Source: Theocolax elegans
Taxonomy: Eukaryota > Arthropoda > Insecta > Hymenoptera > Cerocephalidae
Length of the DNA: 64,000 bases
Assembly: GCA_026168455.1 (NCBI GenBank)
Contig: CM047429.1
Location: 54,133,027 to 54,197,026 of the forward strand
Direction of reading: 5' to 3'
The number at the start of each line of letters is the position of its first letter. Positions within the stretch are counted from its first letter, which is position 1. Under the pieces are notes generated by a model. It saw only the letters and a program-made list of their open reading frames with translations, was not told where the DNA came from and searched no databases. The translations under genes were made by a program, and so were the position numbers. Below are positions 12,977-41,540 of this stretch, piece by piece.

Positions 12977-13545
12977 GTAGTTGTCGTAATCTGGCTTAAA
13001 GGAATTTTTCAGGCGTATTTTGGTATTTGATGATAATACGATAATATACGTGATGGAATTATCGTTTGGAGTGTAATGATCGAGAAACGTTAATTGCTTT
13101 TCATTGTCGATCATTTAAAGGTAATTCTTTAAAAGTAAATGGTCTCATTTCAAATTGATAATAATAATTATGTGTAAACTCATGCGTGATTTATTTGATC
13201 TAACGCAAACGAATATTCGTGAACTTTAAATTCTAAAACTACATTTACGATACTGGGGTGGTGTAAAATTTAACTTGTCATGAAAGTGAAAAGCATTTTG
13301 AAAAGCCTTACAATCGGTATACAGTTGGTATCTTCCACTAAGAAACGCATAGAGTGAATCTTTACACAAATGCATCCGGCATGATTCAAGTTGCCAAGAA
13401 ACGCTCGAAAATCCACCTGCGACGCATTCTGCCAAAAGCTATCTTCAAATTTCGGATAGTATTATACACCGAAATCTTAAGAAAGCCATTGTAAAAGCAT
13501 ACGAATATATTTAATTTTATTTACGACAACTACCTCGATATAAAG

Positions 13546-13827
13546 GCGACGGAGAGTAATGGAAATGATATTGCGACATTGGATGACCCAGCGATCGTCG
13601 AACGTGAAGCAAAACGTAAAGAAATCCAGAGTTTAATAATGAAATATGCAGCATTGGATGACATCTACGGAAAATCGACTGCAGACGAAATTGCGAGCAA
13701 ATACAAAAAACGAAACAACAGGCATGCTCAAAGTAATAATAACGATAACGAAGAGGACATGGTCGACGAGGATGACTTTGTCGTTGTTGCCGATGCAAGC
13801 AAGAAGCCGGGGAAAAAAGGATTGAAT
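13546..13827 (+). CDS. Candidate coding exon with acidic tail (94 codons)
   Basis: Bounded by an AAG acceptor at 13544-13545 and a consensus donor AAT|GTAAGT after 13827. The length is exactly 94 codons (phase 0 to phase 0), matching the phase-0 donor of the previous candidate exon. The peptide contains a helical-looking segment, REAKRKEIQSLIMKYAALDD, then an acidic run (NEEDMVDEDDFVVV) and a Lys-rich end. This composition, with the perfect phase match, makes it a good exon. I do not recognise the family. It lies 5.8 kb upstream of the first kinase-domain exon on the same strand. Confidence 0.55.
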
Positions 13828-15360
13828 GTAAGTCGTCAAGAGAACTGCAAGAAATGCGAGAGAAATTTAACACTCGTGTGGAGTGTTTTACGTCGTTTTT
13901 CGTAGACTACTCTCTGAGAATCTTGAATACATTAACGACTTAAGAAAAGTTTCAAGTTTGTTTTGCCGAACGAAACCATTGAATGTTAAAATGACCAATG
14001 AAAGTGAAAAGGAATCGTGATATTCTATAGACGTACAGATTAATTATGTATGTACATAATATAAAATACTCTTTAGTATTTATTAGCTAAGTAAAAAAAA
14101 GTTAAATAAACAATTCTACAATGTAAAAATGAATATTGTGCATAGTAATAGCTTTTTCAAACTTAAATATTTTTATCAATAAAATTATCTGTATACGAGT
14201 TTTAAATCATTTTTGTAGACTATGAGCAATACTATCCATATATTTTATCAAAATATACGTAAATTCCGAATATACAGTATATATATATCAAAATATGTAT
14301 CATTAATGGTCACACTCGACGTAAAACGCTTCATGCACGTATGCGTGGGTAGAATTTTATTAGATGGATTTTGCGTAAACCGTAGGGGAAAATCTTATAC
14401 CATTATTTTCGGACTTGTTTACTCCGCTTGGTCAATTTTGATGTGTCTGTACATTCTCAGACAATGTACGCGTGCAGGAAAGATCGATAAAGACGAAAAA
14501 CTGACTCGATGTGTGTGTGTTTTTTTCACTTTATATCGTGTGGAGACTCGCTAAATAATGAATTGGTTTGTTTGCCAAGGGAATATTTACTTACCCAAAA
14601 GCTCATTTTTCTTTATTAGTTTCGATGAGACTGTCTTTATTACTACAGATGTCGCAAGCTAAGGAAGAATTTGATAGTTGGCATTTTTTTTATTGTTTTT
14701 ATCTTTTGACTGAATTTCACGAAGTGAAATAAATTTTGGTAAGAAATACGATTAAATCAGAATAGATTCTTATATTCCATTAATATTTTTACATATTTGA
14801 ATTTACCGTTTACAATTACGCCATACAATTCAAAACAAGTTACACCGATTATTTCAATATATTTAAATTAATACATCATGACGAATATTAACAATGTCTA
14901 CTATTTAACATCAAGAAATTAAGGAAACTCAAGTTTAAATTTACACGTGTTTTAAAACTGTTAACACAGCTATTGTCGGTGGATATAATTTTTTAGTTTG
15001 ACGTATAGAGTTTGGAGAAAGATGTTAGACGTTTGCCAAATTTTTATGTGTTTTACATCAATATGAATTTCGAGCTTGAAGCACTCGGTTTACTGTGTCG
15101 TAAAAATATGTAATAAATATCAGTGATATTTATATTCACGACTGTTATTTACATGAAAGTCACTCGGCATCCTAGATAAACTTGAAATTCTTGAAATATT
15201 TGTTCGTTAATAAAAAGATCTTGCGGGTTACGGTGTGAACACCGTAAAAAACGAAAGATCTGCAGTAGTTTATTTAATCAGAAGGGGAGATAGCTATAAT
15301 AATAAAATAAATATAATAAAATAGTAATCATGATAACAATAACAATAACAACAACAACAA
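13828..15360. other. Intron / non-coding; possible small terminal exon at 14648
   Basis: AT-rich sequence after a consensus donor. A good-looking acceptor (pyrimidine-rich, ACTACAG) ends at 14648. It is followed by a 27-codon frame starting MSQAKEEFDSW whose TAA stop overlaps an AATAAA hexamer at about 14727. This could be an alternative terminal exon, but it is short. Otherwise I see nothing here. Confidence 0.3.
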
Positions 15361-15611
15361 TAATGAGTTGCGAAGGGGTGAATATACTCTACTCGGGGGC
15401 GAGCCGCGTCTGGTAGAATCGCAGCGTTGACAGTTTATTTCGAGCCTTTTATCACTGTCCTTCGATCAAGACCGAAAATTAAGGCGAGGTCGGGGCTCGC
15501 CACTATAACGCCGCCTCGGCGCTCGCCTCCTATGTCCCCGTTTCGATGAGATATATTAAGCACCATTCGACCGCAAGTCTCGCAAGCTCACGCGCGCGTC
15601 TCCTGTTAACG

Positions 15612-15649
<38 letters not shown>

Positions 15650-15730
15650 TCTCCCTTTGTCTGTTGAAGCGAAAAATCAGGGGATAATCTCGTCAACTTT
15701 TTTTTAACCCGCATGGTGTGATAACGGGGA
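15360..15730 (+). promoter_or_regulatory. GC-rich island with (TC)n, promoter-like
   Basis: A GC/CpG-rich block with a (TC)n tract at about 15613-15646, similar to the other islands upstream of + strand exons here. It may be an internal promoter for shorter kinase isoforms. No coding frame is convincing. Confidence 0.3.
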
Positions 15731-17201
15731 CGTGAAGGTCGGGAACCTAGTCATTGTTAACATGACTTTCGATTTTACTTTAAATGAGTTTGTTTATAAA
15801 CCAGAGATTTTCATTCGCCCTTATATGATTTTTAAAATGTTACAGCTAATATCTAATTGCGTCATTGAAAAAATTCATTGGTACTGTTTTAAAAATGAAA
15901 ATATTTTCTCTATCAATACATTGATTTCTATCCATGCAAACAATTTAACAAATCGTTCGATCACGTGCAGTTGTATCGTAGAGCAAGAGCATGTTATCTG
16001 CAAATGCATATTCACATTGTTTCGCTTAATTTATAGGACAAATAGTAACATTGAAGAAATACCTTCAGTCTATTATTATTATAACCATTTTCTATGCAAA
16101 ATGTTGCTAATTGAATCCCTGAATAATTATTTTCGAGCTTGTAGGAATAATGCAAAATTATCCAAAGAAACAATTCTTAAAGATACTGAAACATATATGT
16201 TTATTAATTGGAAACAAAATAATTATAAATTTTTATTAATTTAAAACTATCTTTCATTGAAAAATTTCATCTAGCAAAACAATGCTCAATTTCCAATAAG
16301 GTATATTAATAATAAAATTTGAGATATGAAGATCCATAATTTGAACTTTAGTAAATGTAAATCAGTATCTTTGAGGATGAATTTACACTATTATCAAAAT
16401 TCCTGTAATAACAGAATTCACTCACTAATTACCATAGACATTACCAATCCCGTATACATGCAATGCGATCACGCCCAATGTAATCTCCAGAATGCACGAA
16501 TCATTTATTTAATACGCTCACTCGTATACTTTATCGACCTCTGCAAATCTCTATCTATCTATCTCTCTCTCTCTCCCTCTCTCCGACTCTCTCACTCTTT
16601 TCCTCTCAATTTCTTTTACTTTTCAACTTTTTTATCTGACTTCTCTAACTCTAATTTGTGGTGCGTATTAATTATAAGTATATACACGTACATATCGTCT
16701 ATTTGGTTAAACTGAATGCACAAATGTAAAAGAAATAATAACGTCGGAACTGTGCACTCAAATCAGTTTGGTGTGTCCTGTATCGTTCGGGCGCGTACGG
16801 GACTGTAGCTTAACGTTTCTAACGTTACAATTATGCGATGACAATTGAATGAGACGAGCTTTAAAGTTTTAGGCGCAAGGTAAACGTCAAAATTATTTGA
16901 AATGAAAACGATTTATTAATATGCACGTGGAGTCTATAAATTTCGAAAGTAATGTTAAAACACGAACTATTAAGAACATCGTCAAAATTTTCGAATGTAA
17001 TTGAGACGTTCATCTTACGCTTACTACTGGCTGTAAATTATTAATGAAACAATCGTTAGTGAGCAATATAAGTATTAGTATTAACGATGCTCAATACGTA
17101 CAAGTGATTATAGTATTAACTTTAAGTGAGAATATAATAACAAAAGCACATATTATATGACTAATGAGTGCGCTTACATATATATATACATTTATGTGTA
17201 C

Positions 17202-17232
<31 letters not shown>

Positions 17233-17480
17233 AGTATATGTATATGTATACGTATATATAAAACATGCATTTATATATTTAAAAAAGATAATAATAATTA
17301 AAAAAAACATAAAAAATATAAAAGAAAACGCACATCTCTGACTTGGCAAACTATTTTGCCCTCTCCCCTTTCTCTCTGATTGTTGGGTTACCATCTCCGT
17401 TGATAATGGAATATGGATACGGAACGGAATGGCACATTTGGGTCTGTCTCTCTCTCTCTCTCACGCACACGATGATGATG
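15731..17480. other. Non-coding, AT-rich with (TA)n
   Basis: A 170-codon frame at 15732-16244 has AT-driven composition (Ile/Asn/Phe/Tyr/Lys) and no domain or splice context, so I do not call it. A short TC/CT microsatellite lies near 16550-16585 and a (TA)n run at about 17195-17227. Confidence 0.4.
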
Positions 17481-17960
17481 ACGATGATGATGATCGGCAC
17501 TCTCTCACGCGGTTGTCTTGTCGGGGGCCTCGAATCTATCGTCCGGTGTCGTCCCCGGTGTTTCACGCCCGCGCGATATCGGCCCGCGAATCCGCGCCTC
17601 GACGATGCTGCTGCTGCTGCTGCGCTGCTGTTCCTACTGATGGATGGATGGATGACGATGACCGGCCACTACCATCTACTCATTGGATCGACCTATCTGC
17701 GACGGGATCCAATCAACCAATCAACCAACCAACCAACCAACCAACCAACCAATCAACCAACCAATCAACCGAACTCTCCCTCTAACTTCGTCCGGGGTGC
17801 ACACGCATACGCACTCGCAATTGAACATATGTGTGCGTTACCGATTGTGCGAGTAGAGTCCACGAGCGCCCTCCTTCGAGGACGACAGAGACGACGCACA
17901 CGGCCACCTCGTCTACCTATCTGGCGACGTCCTGGCAAATAGATGTTCGTGAATACCAAA
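17480..17960 (+). promoter_or_regulatory. GC-rich island with several microsatellites
   Basis: A GC-rich region with a cluster of simple repeats: a GATGAT run near 17470-17495, GCT repeats near 17607-17625, GATG repeats near 17640-17655, and a CCAA/TCAA tetranucleotide array at about 17709-17770. Long frames on both strands are made by these repeats. It may be a promoter or 5' UTR of a Doa isoform, being the nearest GC island upstream of the kinase exons. Confidence 0.3.
17709..17770. repeat. (CCAA)n/(TCAA)n tetranucleotide microsatellite
   Basis: About fifteen copies of a CCAA-type unit with occasional TCAA variants, readable directly in the sequence. It translates to an alternating Asn/Gln/Pro/Thr run that should not be mistaken for a protein repeat. 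Confidence 0.9.
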
Positions 17961-18006
17961 TCTGAATACGTGAAAACACACTCATTGTAGTAGATTTATT
18001 TCAGCA

Positions 18007-18075
18007 ACCACACACACACACCCACACCCACACCTACACGCACACACACACACACACACACATACGCCATACACA
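18007..18075. repeat. (CA)n microsatellite
   Basis: CA dinucleotide array with CCCACA interruptions, in the non-coding stretch between the GC island and the kinase exons. Confidence 0.9.
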
Positions 18076-19598
18076 CACATTCATTACTTACATTACATTT
18101 CCACTGACATACATACACTTTCAGTAATAAACTTGAACACTTATTCATTTGCTTTCATTTTGCGACAGTCCAATTTAAATGATTCTCACATTCTTTATAC
18201 TATTGAGCTTTATTGTTTGACGCAACTAATCATTTTCAAATATATTTAAAACAATAATACCTTGGCACTCTTATACTAATATGTTAATCGTGCACGATTC
18301 GGGAAAAAATATAGTTTCGTTGACTATTGTTTTACTTGTGGAAAATCTTTTACGTTCTTTTTTTGATTAAATATATGAGAATATAAAATGTTTTTCCCTC
18401 CATTTAATAATCGGACTGTCGCATCATTTTGTTTATTTTATCATTTGCATTTAATTTGTTTTCTTTTTTTTATCGTTTTCTTTATCCTTATACCTTCAGT
18501 AGTTCCTTTATAAATACAAATGTCAAAAGATCCCAGAAATAATCTACACCATAATTTTACGTATTATTTTTCTGTAACAAAATAAATATAAATTAATTTG
18601 AAATTTGTTTGAAAGAAAAATTAGAACAGTTGCAAAAATTTGTTTGGAAGAACAATTAGTTGGTCGAAAAAATCAAAATTAATGTCTTTATTAATATTAT
18701 TCATAAGTCTCATATAATATAACTGTGACTGAATGTTTGTAATAAAGTTTGTAGCATGACTTAATGGGACTTTGAAATCCTGATCATCAAACTGATCACA
18801 AATATCAATCAAGATTTCGTACGACAAGTTCCAAAGCCACATATTTTAAAAATTTATCATTATCTCATTTTGTCATTAAAAAAAAAAGTTAATTCTCTTC
18901 GCCCGTTTCCTTAACTTTCATTCTACAATATTCTACCTCTTCTTCCCACACATATTTATTTTTTCATTCATGTACACACGACCGATGGGTCAAACGACGA
19001 CTTTTGTCATTATTAATATTCTAAAACATATTTTGAAAATGTAGTAATAGAAGAAATCGGTTTAGACATAGAGAAAGAAAATAATTATATATAACGGAAC
19101 AAAAGTCGCCGGGCGTCCTATGATCGGTCTGCCACATAAGTAGGGCCATAGGGGTCTTTGGAGCGCAACGGCACAGCCTGTGTCTCCATAGACGTTAATA
19201 CAAAAAGCAATAGTGAATAAATAAGCTATAAAGCAAATAAAACCGTCTGTCAATAATTTAAAATAAATAAGCAGAAGATAGGAAAATAATTTAAAACAAC
19301 TCTACTTTAACCGTTTATTCTTATAATAATGATTGTGTTTAACAAAGGTTTAGCGTGCGCAATCCATTCACCGAGGACTTGTCGATTATTGCTTAATTTT
19401 TATTTTTAATTTTTATTTTTTAAACCATGAATAAATACACTTTTTATATTGGATCAAATTACGATGCAGTATAAATGGAATTTACCTTGTGATTTAAAAA
19501 TGAATCGACAATGTCGTTGGGATCATTGAGTATTGTTTGTACGCTTGAACCGCGCTTTTGTGGATATGAATGTGCTCACATAAATTTTTCAATTGCAG
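18076..19598. other. Non-coding, presumed intron before kinase exons
   Basis: AT-rich, no exon recognised. The exon encoding the segment immediately N-terminal to the kinase domain should lie upstream and must leave one base before the first kinase exon. I could not identify it. Confidence 0.4.
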
Positions 19599-22020
19599 AT
19601 AAAGTACTGGCCACCCTAGGAGAGGGTACTTTTGGAAAGGTTGTCAAGGTTAAGGACTTAGTAATGTAAGTATTTAATGACAAATAATCTCTTGAATTGT
19701 CTTTTATAGTAATTATATATGTCTGACTTTTTTCGTTTGGTCGTTGAGGAGGTATACATTTAATGCACACTTTTGCGTATTTCTGAACAATATACAAATG
19801 ATCTTATCAATAAAATCAGTAACGGTCTTCGTCAATTCTTTATAATAACAATATGATTTGTAAAATCATTTGCCAAGGAACACAAAATATTCATGTTTGA
19901 CGACAAGGATGCAGGATGATAATAAAATTATTACGAGAATTGAATATTGAATAAGTGAGATGTGAATTTATTGGTTACTTACGTAAATATAACTATTAAT
20001 AGAGAATTCATATTGTCGACCTTTAAAAAGCTCATACTTGTAGTCAGTGCCAAAACTTATTTCAATTTTCAGTAAATTTATCTCGATATCATTTTTTTTT
20101 TGCATAAATATTAATTAAGAACTAGACTAGCAAATTCAATTTCATTTACATTCAGAATATTAAGATAATAAAAATATTCTATTAATTTATTTCATTAATT
20201 CAATCGAAACTCGAGCAATAACGTTGTATTTATTGCAGTTCACCAGAGTAGTAATAAAATGTCAATTTTTTTCTCCACAGGGATCACACAATGGCACTTA
20301 AGATTATCAAGAATGTGGAGAAATACAGAGAAGCGGCCAGGTTGGAGATCAACGCGTTGGAAAAAATCGCCGCCAAGGACCCCGAGGGGCAACAGTTAGT
20401 ATTTAAAAATAAACAGTGCAGATTGATCTTCCAATGGGATACTGCGACCAGAATTAGATATTACATCCAATAAAGAAATCATTTGCGGATGCTATATTTG
20501 TTTAAATAGTTTCATCATTCTTTTTTATTAATATTTTGTTTTCTTTGTTTATTTTTGCAGCTTGTGTGTTAAAATGCTTGACTGGTTCAATTATCATGGC
20601 CACATGTGTATTGCCTTCGAAATGCTGGGACTCAGTGTATTCGATTTTTTGGTAAGTTAATATTGTTTCATATACAACGTAGAAATCGTATACTTATTCA
20701 TCATCGTTATATATTTTGATGTAGACCTTTATAATGGTAATATATATTATTATAGACTCATTATTTTTAATATTGTACAATGATTGATCATTTAATTTAC
20801 CGATATAAAGTAAATTTTAATTAAAAAATAAGCAAAGTGCTAATTGAATTTATTATTAGTTATAATGTATTTATTATAATTTGCAGAGAGACAACGATTT
20901 TCAACCATATCCCTTGGATCACGTGAGGCACATGGGATATCAACTCTGTTATGCAGTCAAATTTTTGCATGACAATAAACTGACGCACACGGACCTGAAA
21001 CCTGAAAATATTTTATTTGTCGATTCTGACTTTGAATTTGTTTATGAAAAGAAGAAGGTGAGTTGAATACAGCATGTGTATATATATAATTTAATAAGGT
21101 TATTAACTTTTTGGGTGGGTTAAAATACTCAGGGGATATATTATTACATATTTCAACTTGATACAAACACTATCTGAAATAATAAATTTGAAATAATCAG
21201 CTTATTATATACTTATCTATGAAATTTTTATTCACAGAGGAAGAATGTTAAAAGAGTTAAGAGGACAGATATTAGGCTTATAGATTTTGGCAGCGCAACA
21301 TTCGACCATGAACATCACAGCACCATTGTAAGCACAAGGCATTATAGAGCTCCAGAAGTTATTTTAGGTATTTATTTAATTATTATTAATTAAAAATATT
21401 ATGTATATTAAATATACATATTTCACAGTGCGACCTAATTATTGCCGCATAGATTAACTAGTGATTTTTTTATTACAGAATTAGGTTGGTCACAACCCTG
21501 TGATGTGTGGTCAATTGGTTGTATTCTTTTTGAATTGTACTTGGGTATTACCCTTTTCCAAACGCACGACAATCGCGAACATCTTGCAATGATGGAGCGA
21601 ATTCTCGGTTCTATACCTCACAGGATGGCTCGTAAAACCAAGATAAAGTATTTCTATCACGAAAAGCTTGACTGGAATGACAACAGCTCAGCTGGAAGAT
21701 ATGTCCGTAACAATTGCAAACCTTTGCATGTAAGTTTACATTTATAAAATTCTAGTTGTGCATTTGTATCTTTTGAATGTAAAATTAACATTTAATTTAT
21801 TTTGCAGAGATATCTGTTGTCAGATGACGACGAACACAAACAACTCTTCGACCTAATACAGAGAATGTTAGAATACGAGCCATCATCTCGCATCACCCTA
21901 AAAGAGGCTTTATCGCATCCTTTTTTCGACGCATTGCCCGCGAATCAGCGACTGACCGATTTGCGTGGCGCAAGTGATTCCCAGCAGACGCATGAGCGTT
22001 CACATTCGCTCTCTCGATGA
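19599..22020 (+). CDS. Doa: Doa/CLK-type LAMMER dual-specificity kinase, kinase-domain exons
   Basis: CLK/Doa kinases phosphorylate SR splicing factors and regulate alternative splicing. Seven exons encode the catalytic domain to the stop: 19599-19665, 20281-20394, 20561-20651, 20887-21057, 21238-21367, 21479-21729, 21808-22020. All introns are GT-AG and every junction keeps phase. Visible motifs in order: glycine loop [10 protein letters not shown], the VAIK-type [15 protein letters not shown], catalytic loop [24 protein letters not shown], and the family signature [11 protein letters not shown] near 21577-21610. This signature defines the LAMMER group. The C-tail after the domain is short and Ser/His/Gln-rich, ending at TGA 22018-22020. 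The first exon here starts mid-codon (two bases), so N-terminal exons exist upstream; candidates are described separately. The kinase identity is certain; orthology to Drosophila Doa rather than another CLK is inferred. Confidence 0.95.
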
Positions 22021-22460
22021 AGCTAGGAGAGGGACCGCACCGCAAACTGCCCAACCGCATCGACACGACTTTGCGTAGGCTCTAAAGTCAACCAAATAAT
22101 TGTCGCGCGATGACCCGCAGCTGGCGTAATTGATCGTTCACAATTTAATACATTCGGTAAATTTGCAGCCCTCTGCTACGTTTGACCGCCAATACTCCCT
22201 TTTTGTAAGGAAAAATGTCTGTTTGATTACGAATGTACTCGAATGTGAACGACGTGTCGGTCCTGTTGACTAAAAAAGAAAGAGAATTGTATAATACTGT
22301 ACTTCGAAAATTCGCGGCAATTTTTCTTTCTTTTTGTTTCGCTCTAATAAAATGTGATCACTGAGAGTAGTATGTGTGCGAACGCGTACATGTCCACCTC
22401 GGAGAATCCACTGTTTGTATGAACATAAAGATCATTGAAATTAAGGAATAAAAAGTAATT
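22021..22460 (+). terminator. Doa: Kinase 3' UTR with two poly(A) signals
   Basis: The sequence after the TGA carries AATAAA hexamers at 22346-22351 and 22447-22452, giving likely alternative 3' ends about 330 and 430 bases past the stop. The neighbouring gene is convergent, so the two 3' ends face each other across about 2.8 kb. Confidence 0.6.
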
Positions 22461-23445
22461 TAATTTTATGTAAATTCCTCACAAGGAAAAGATGATAGTA
22501 GAATTTTATTTTTGACTATTGAGGAATTGCTGTGTTTGTGGATTCTTAAATTAAAAAGGTAAACGTGTGCAAAAGTTAATGTAAAGTCTGTCGAGGACAG
22601 CTTGCGCGTGTGTCCCGCGAATCTGTAAACGTTTTGTATGAAAATCTTCTGTATATTTTATCCTTTAATTTTCTTAAGATTATATTCTTATTATGCAATA
22701 GCAACACAACAGCGAAGAAAAGAGTAACGAAGTAAACAAATTTAAAAGAGAATATTAATTTGCATATTTCACTTGCGTTCTCAAGATTGTTCGTTGTGTT
22801 GGTTAATGACATAGAATCGACGATTAGGATAGGTCTGTTTGTTTCATCTAATCTAAGATAGAGATTAATTTTTAGGCTAATATACCGATATTCTAGTAAT
22901 TAATTAATTAATAGCGAAGAGAACGAGAGATTTTTACGAAAGGAGTATTTCCTATTTTCCTCTCGCTTCTTTTGATCGAATGAAGAAACCGACGATTGCT
23001 CTGTGGAAAAGAAGTCAAGTGTAAATAAGTAAATTGTATTAAAATTATACATCGCTTTTTTCCGTACAGCTTCACACTTCTAAATATAATATATTAAATG
23101 ATCGAATTATCACTTACATGAGCCTTTTAACATGTCTTTCGTACATTATATTTCATTTTAAAGTTTAATGTATAGAATTGTAGAATTTTATTTGGAACTA
23201 TTTAATGTTATTTGACGGAAAAGAAATACAACTATCATTGATAAAAGTATATAGGAATATATACAGCTGTGTAATTTGAGTTTTATGATCAGATATTTTG
23301 GAATTTATACATTATATTTTTCAGAAAGGTAATATTATTTACGGAATAAAAGAAAAGTTTATAGTTAGTGCTTTGAAATATTTTTGTGAAACCTCTCGAT
23401 TTTGTTTTATTGCACAACATAATAAATTTGTTTTTGTTTCTTAAT
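22461..23445. other. Convergent intergenic sequence
   Basis: AT-rich sequence between the 3' end of the LAMMER kinase and the first of two small inverted-repeat elements. No gene is visible. Confidence 0.5.
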
Positions 23446-23807
23446 TTAACCCATTAACGCCCAAGCGAACAAATTTTTTTTATTTTCATAGATGTTATTT
23501 GATACATAAATCGTAGGCTATTAATGTTGATTTTTTTTCTATATAATTTTGAATATATTTCAAATGCGGTCGGGAAAATTGAGCTATCTCGTTTCAAAAA
23601 AAAGTTATGACCTTTCGAATATAAAAAGTGGAGAAATTTTATTGCTTTCTTATCAGTCAAAGAAAGAAATACATTTTTTACATTCGATAATCATAACGTT
23701 TTTAATAAGATAGGTAAACTTTCCCGACGGATAGTTTATGATTTATGCATCAAATAACAATTACGAAATTCTAAAAAAATATGTCCGGTTAGACGATCAT
23801 GGGTCAC
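23446..23807. mobile_element. piggyBac-like fold-back MITE (diverged)
   Basis: A TTAA at 23446-23449 is followed by the terminal sequence CCCATTAACGCC, the same twelve bases that begin the larger element at 57717. The two halves fold on each other: TGTTATTTGATACATAAATC near 23492 pairs with a near-complement near 23745, and CGGTCGGGAAA near 23570 pairs with TTTCCCGACGG near 23722. The right end reads ATGGG then TCAC, so the right TTAA appears mutated. Length is about 354 bp, with no coding capacity. TTAA target plus a CCC-start inverted repeat is the pattern of piggyBac-type non-autonomous elements. Confidence 0.6.
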
Positions 23808-23829
23808 GTAAATTTAAATTTATTCCTAT

Positions 23830-24558
23830 TTAAGGTAGCTCATGTACAACTCCCTAATCAATGTAGTGTTAAGTCGATTTTTCTTTTTTTTTTTACATAA
23901 TATGCATTTTTAATTAATATAAAGTAAAAGATATGAATTTTCAATACATTATCAACAACTAATTATCAATATATTGGAAATGACATATATATAAAGTTAG
24001 TGATATGCCTACGTTTGTCTTTACTTCCTCTACGATTTGGCAACATTGCACTCGCCATTTTCGTATATTATAATTTTGATGTGTTTACATTTTAAATATG
24101 AGTGATATATACAATTATAATCCAAGAAAAATTCTATAGAATAGTACATTTAAACGTTTCGCGGGTTAAGATTGCATTGCAACGTTGCCAAGTGTGAAAA
24201 CGGTTTCTTTAACCTACTATCATTTTACAAGTTCAATATAAAATATTTATTCGGAATGACCGACATGCTATGATTATTAAAATATATTTTAAAAGCTTAG
24301 GTTTTCAATATTTTGTAATTAGTTTTTGATCCATTCATCCAGTATTTGTCAAAAGAAAATAGCGTACTTCCTGTGGAAAATCACGAAACTGCCATAAGAG
24401 TAATGCTAAAAACTGAAACTTTGAACAAGCTTTATTTATTATTTTTATCGGCAAGTCATCTTCAAATTTCGCGACAGTATCTGTCATGATATTATTAATA
24501 ATGTGTCAAAGTTTCATTTCAATCTCCAGTGTGTGGATTCGCGCTTGAGCTACCTTAA
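23830..24558. mobile_element. Putative non-autonomous DNA element flanked by TTAA
   Basis: Short inverted ends GGTAGCTCA at 23834-23842 and TGAGCTACC at 24546-24554 are each flanked outside by TTAA (23830-23833 and 24555-24558). The inside (about 720 bp) has no open frame of note. The pattern fits a second, unrelated TTAA-targeting MITE, inserted only 26 bases from the previous one. The inverted repeat is short, so the call is moderate. Confidence 0.45.
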
Positions 24559-25275
24559 CAATTGTGTAGGAATATTTCAATGAAAATAACAATTATTAAA
24601 ATGAACTATGTAAATTTTATTTTCTTAAAATAATACTTTCATTAATTTTAAAATGTATTTTTTCGGTTACATATTTTTTATAAAGTAGTAAACCAAGTTT
24701 AATACCACCAAAATACCAAACTTTTCAAGTCTGATAAATTATAATATTAGAACAGAGTAATTAACAATTTTCACATGTGACATCAAACGTTCATTTTTTA
24801 ACATTTTTTTATATTTATATATATTCGATATATTATTAATTATCGATAAGATTTTTTTTTGTTAGTTTTAAATAAATTGCTTTACATATAATATACATAT
24901 AACAGCCAAAAAATACGACGTTTAGTGGTGAAAGCCTTTCGATTTAATCGCCACTAGCAGATCACCAATTATAACTACAGGAGATCCCGTACGAATAGAT
25001 ATAAAACTAATGTGTGCATGTACCCATTTTAAAAAGATATCTTTGTTTGATCAATTCTCGATTTTTTTTCTTAAAAGTTTATGAAAAGGTAATAAATAAA
25101 AATCTTGTAGATGACAAGAACTTGACCCTTTGTTACAAAATTGTTTCCACAGCAAACAAGATTTTGCGATACGACCAAACGGGTCTTTGATTTCTGATTT
25201 TCGTGAATTGTTGGTGCAGTAAGCAGATGAAGAGAATAAAATACGGAATCGAAAATTAAGTAAGACATCCATTCG
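24559..25275 (-). other. Malic enzyme 3' UTR and intergenic
   Basis: Sequence downstream (on the minus strand) of the malic enzyme stop codon. A minus-strand AATAAA-type signal is at 24616-24621, but no strong choice of poly(A) site can be made. No other gene is seen. Confidence 0.4.
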
Positions 25276-41231
<15,956 letters not shown>

Positions 41232-41339
41232 TTTCTTTTGATCTTGACACTTGCTCTCTGGACGTCGTACCTGATGATTTTGCTCACTAGCCGCTCGGTA
41301 CTGGAGCCTGAAAAACCGAGATCCTCGTTTAATCAGGTT

Positions 41340-41540
41340 GGCCGTGCACGACTTTGACTTTGAGAGGATGAGTCGAGTAAGCTCAAACAGCTGATCGCGT
41401 GTACGAGATACACGAGTGAGCGAGATAGACCGAGATGGTATATACGACGAGCGTGCGCGGTCGACTAGTGACGCGGGGACGAGGCGAGCGGTGAGGTTTA
41501 AAAGGTGGACGAATACACTGTCTACGCAAGCGCACGATTC
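41340..41540 (-). promoter_or_regulatory. Men: GC-rich promoter-like region before the exon at 41.3 kb
   Basis: A CpG-rich stretch immediately upstream (minus strand) of the acceptor at 41307. If transcription starts here, the MFTLEV ATG at 41231 would be the first usable start, giving the 573-residue enzyme. Confidence 0.35.

Noticed and set aside
15732..16244. 170-codon open frame on the + strand
   Set aside because: Composition is AT-driven (Ile, Asn, Phe, Tyr, Lys), with no domain and no splice context. Best explained as chance in AT-rich sequence next to a promoter-like island.
17343..17942. 199-codon open frame on the + strand with Asn/Gln/Pro/Thr repeats
   Set aside because: Its length comes from microsatellites (CCAA, GATG, GCT), and frames are open on both strands over the same bases. 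Treated as promoter or UTR.
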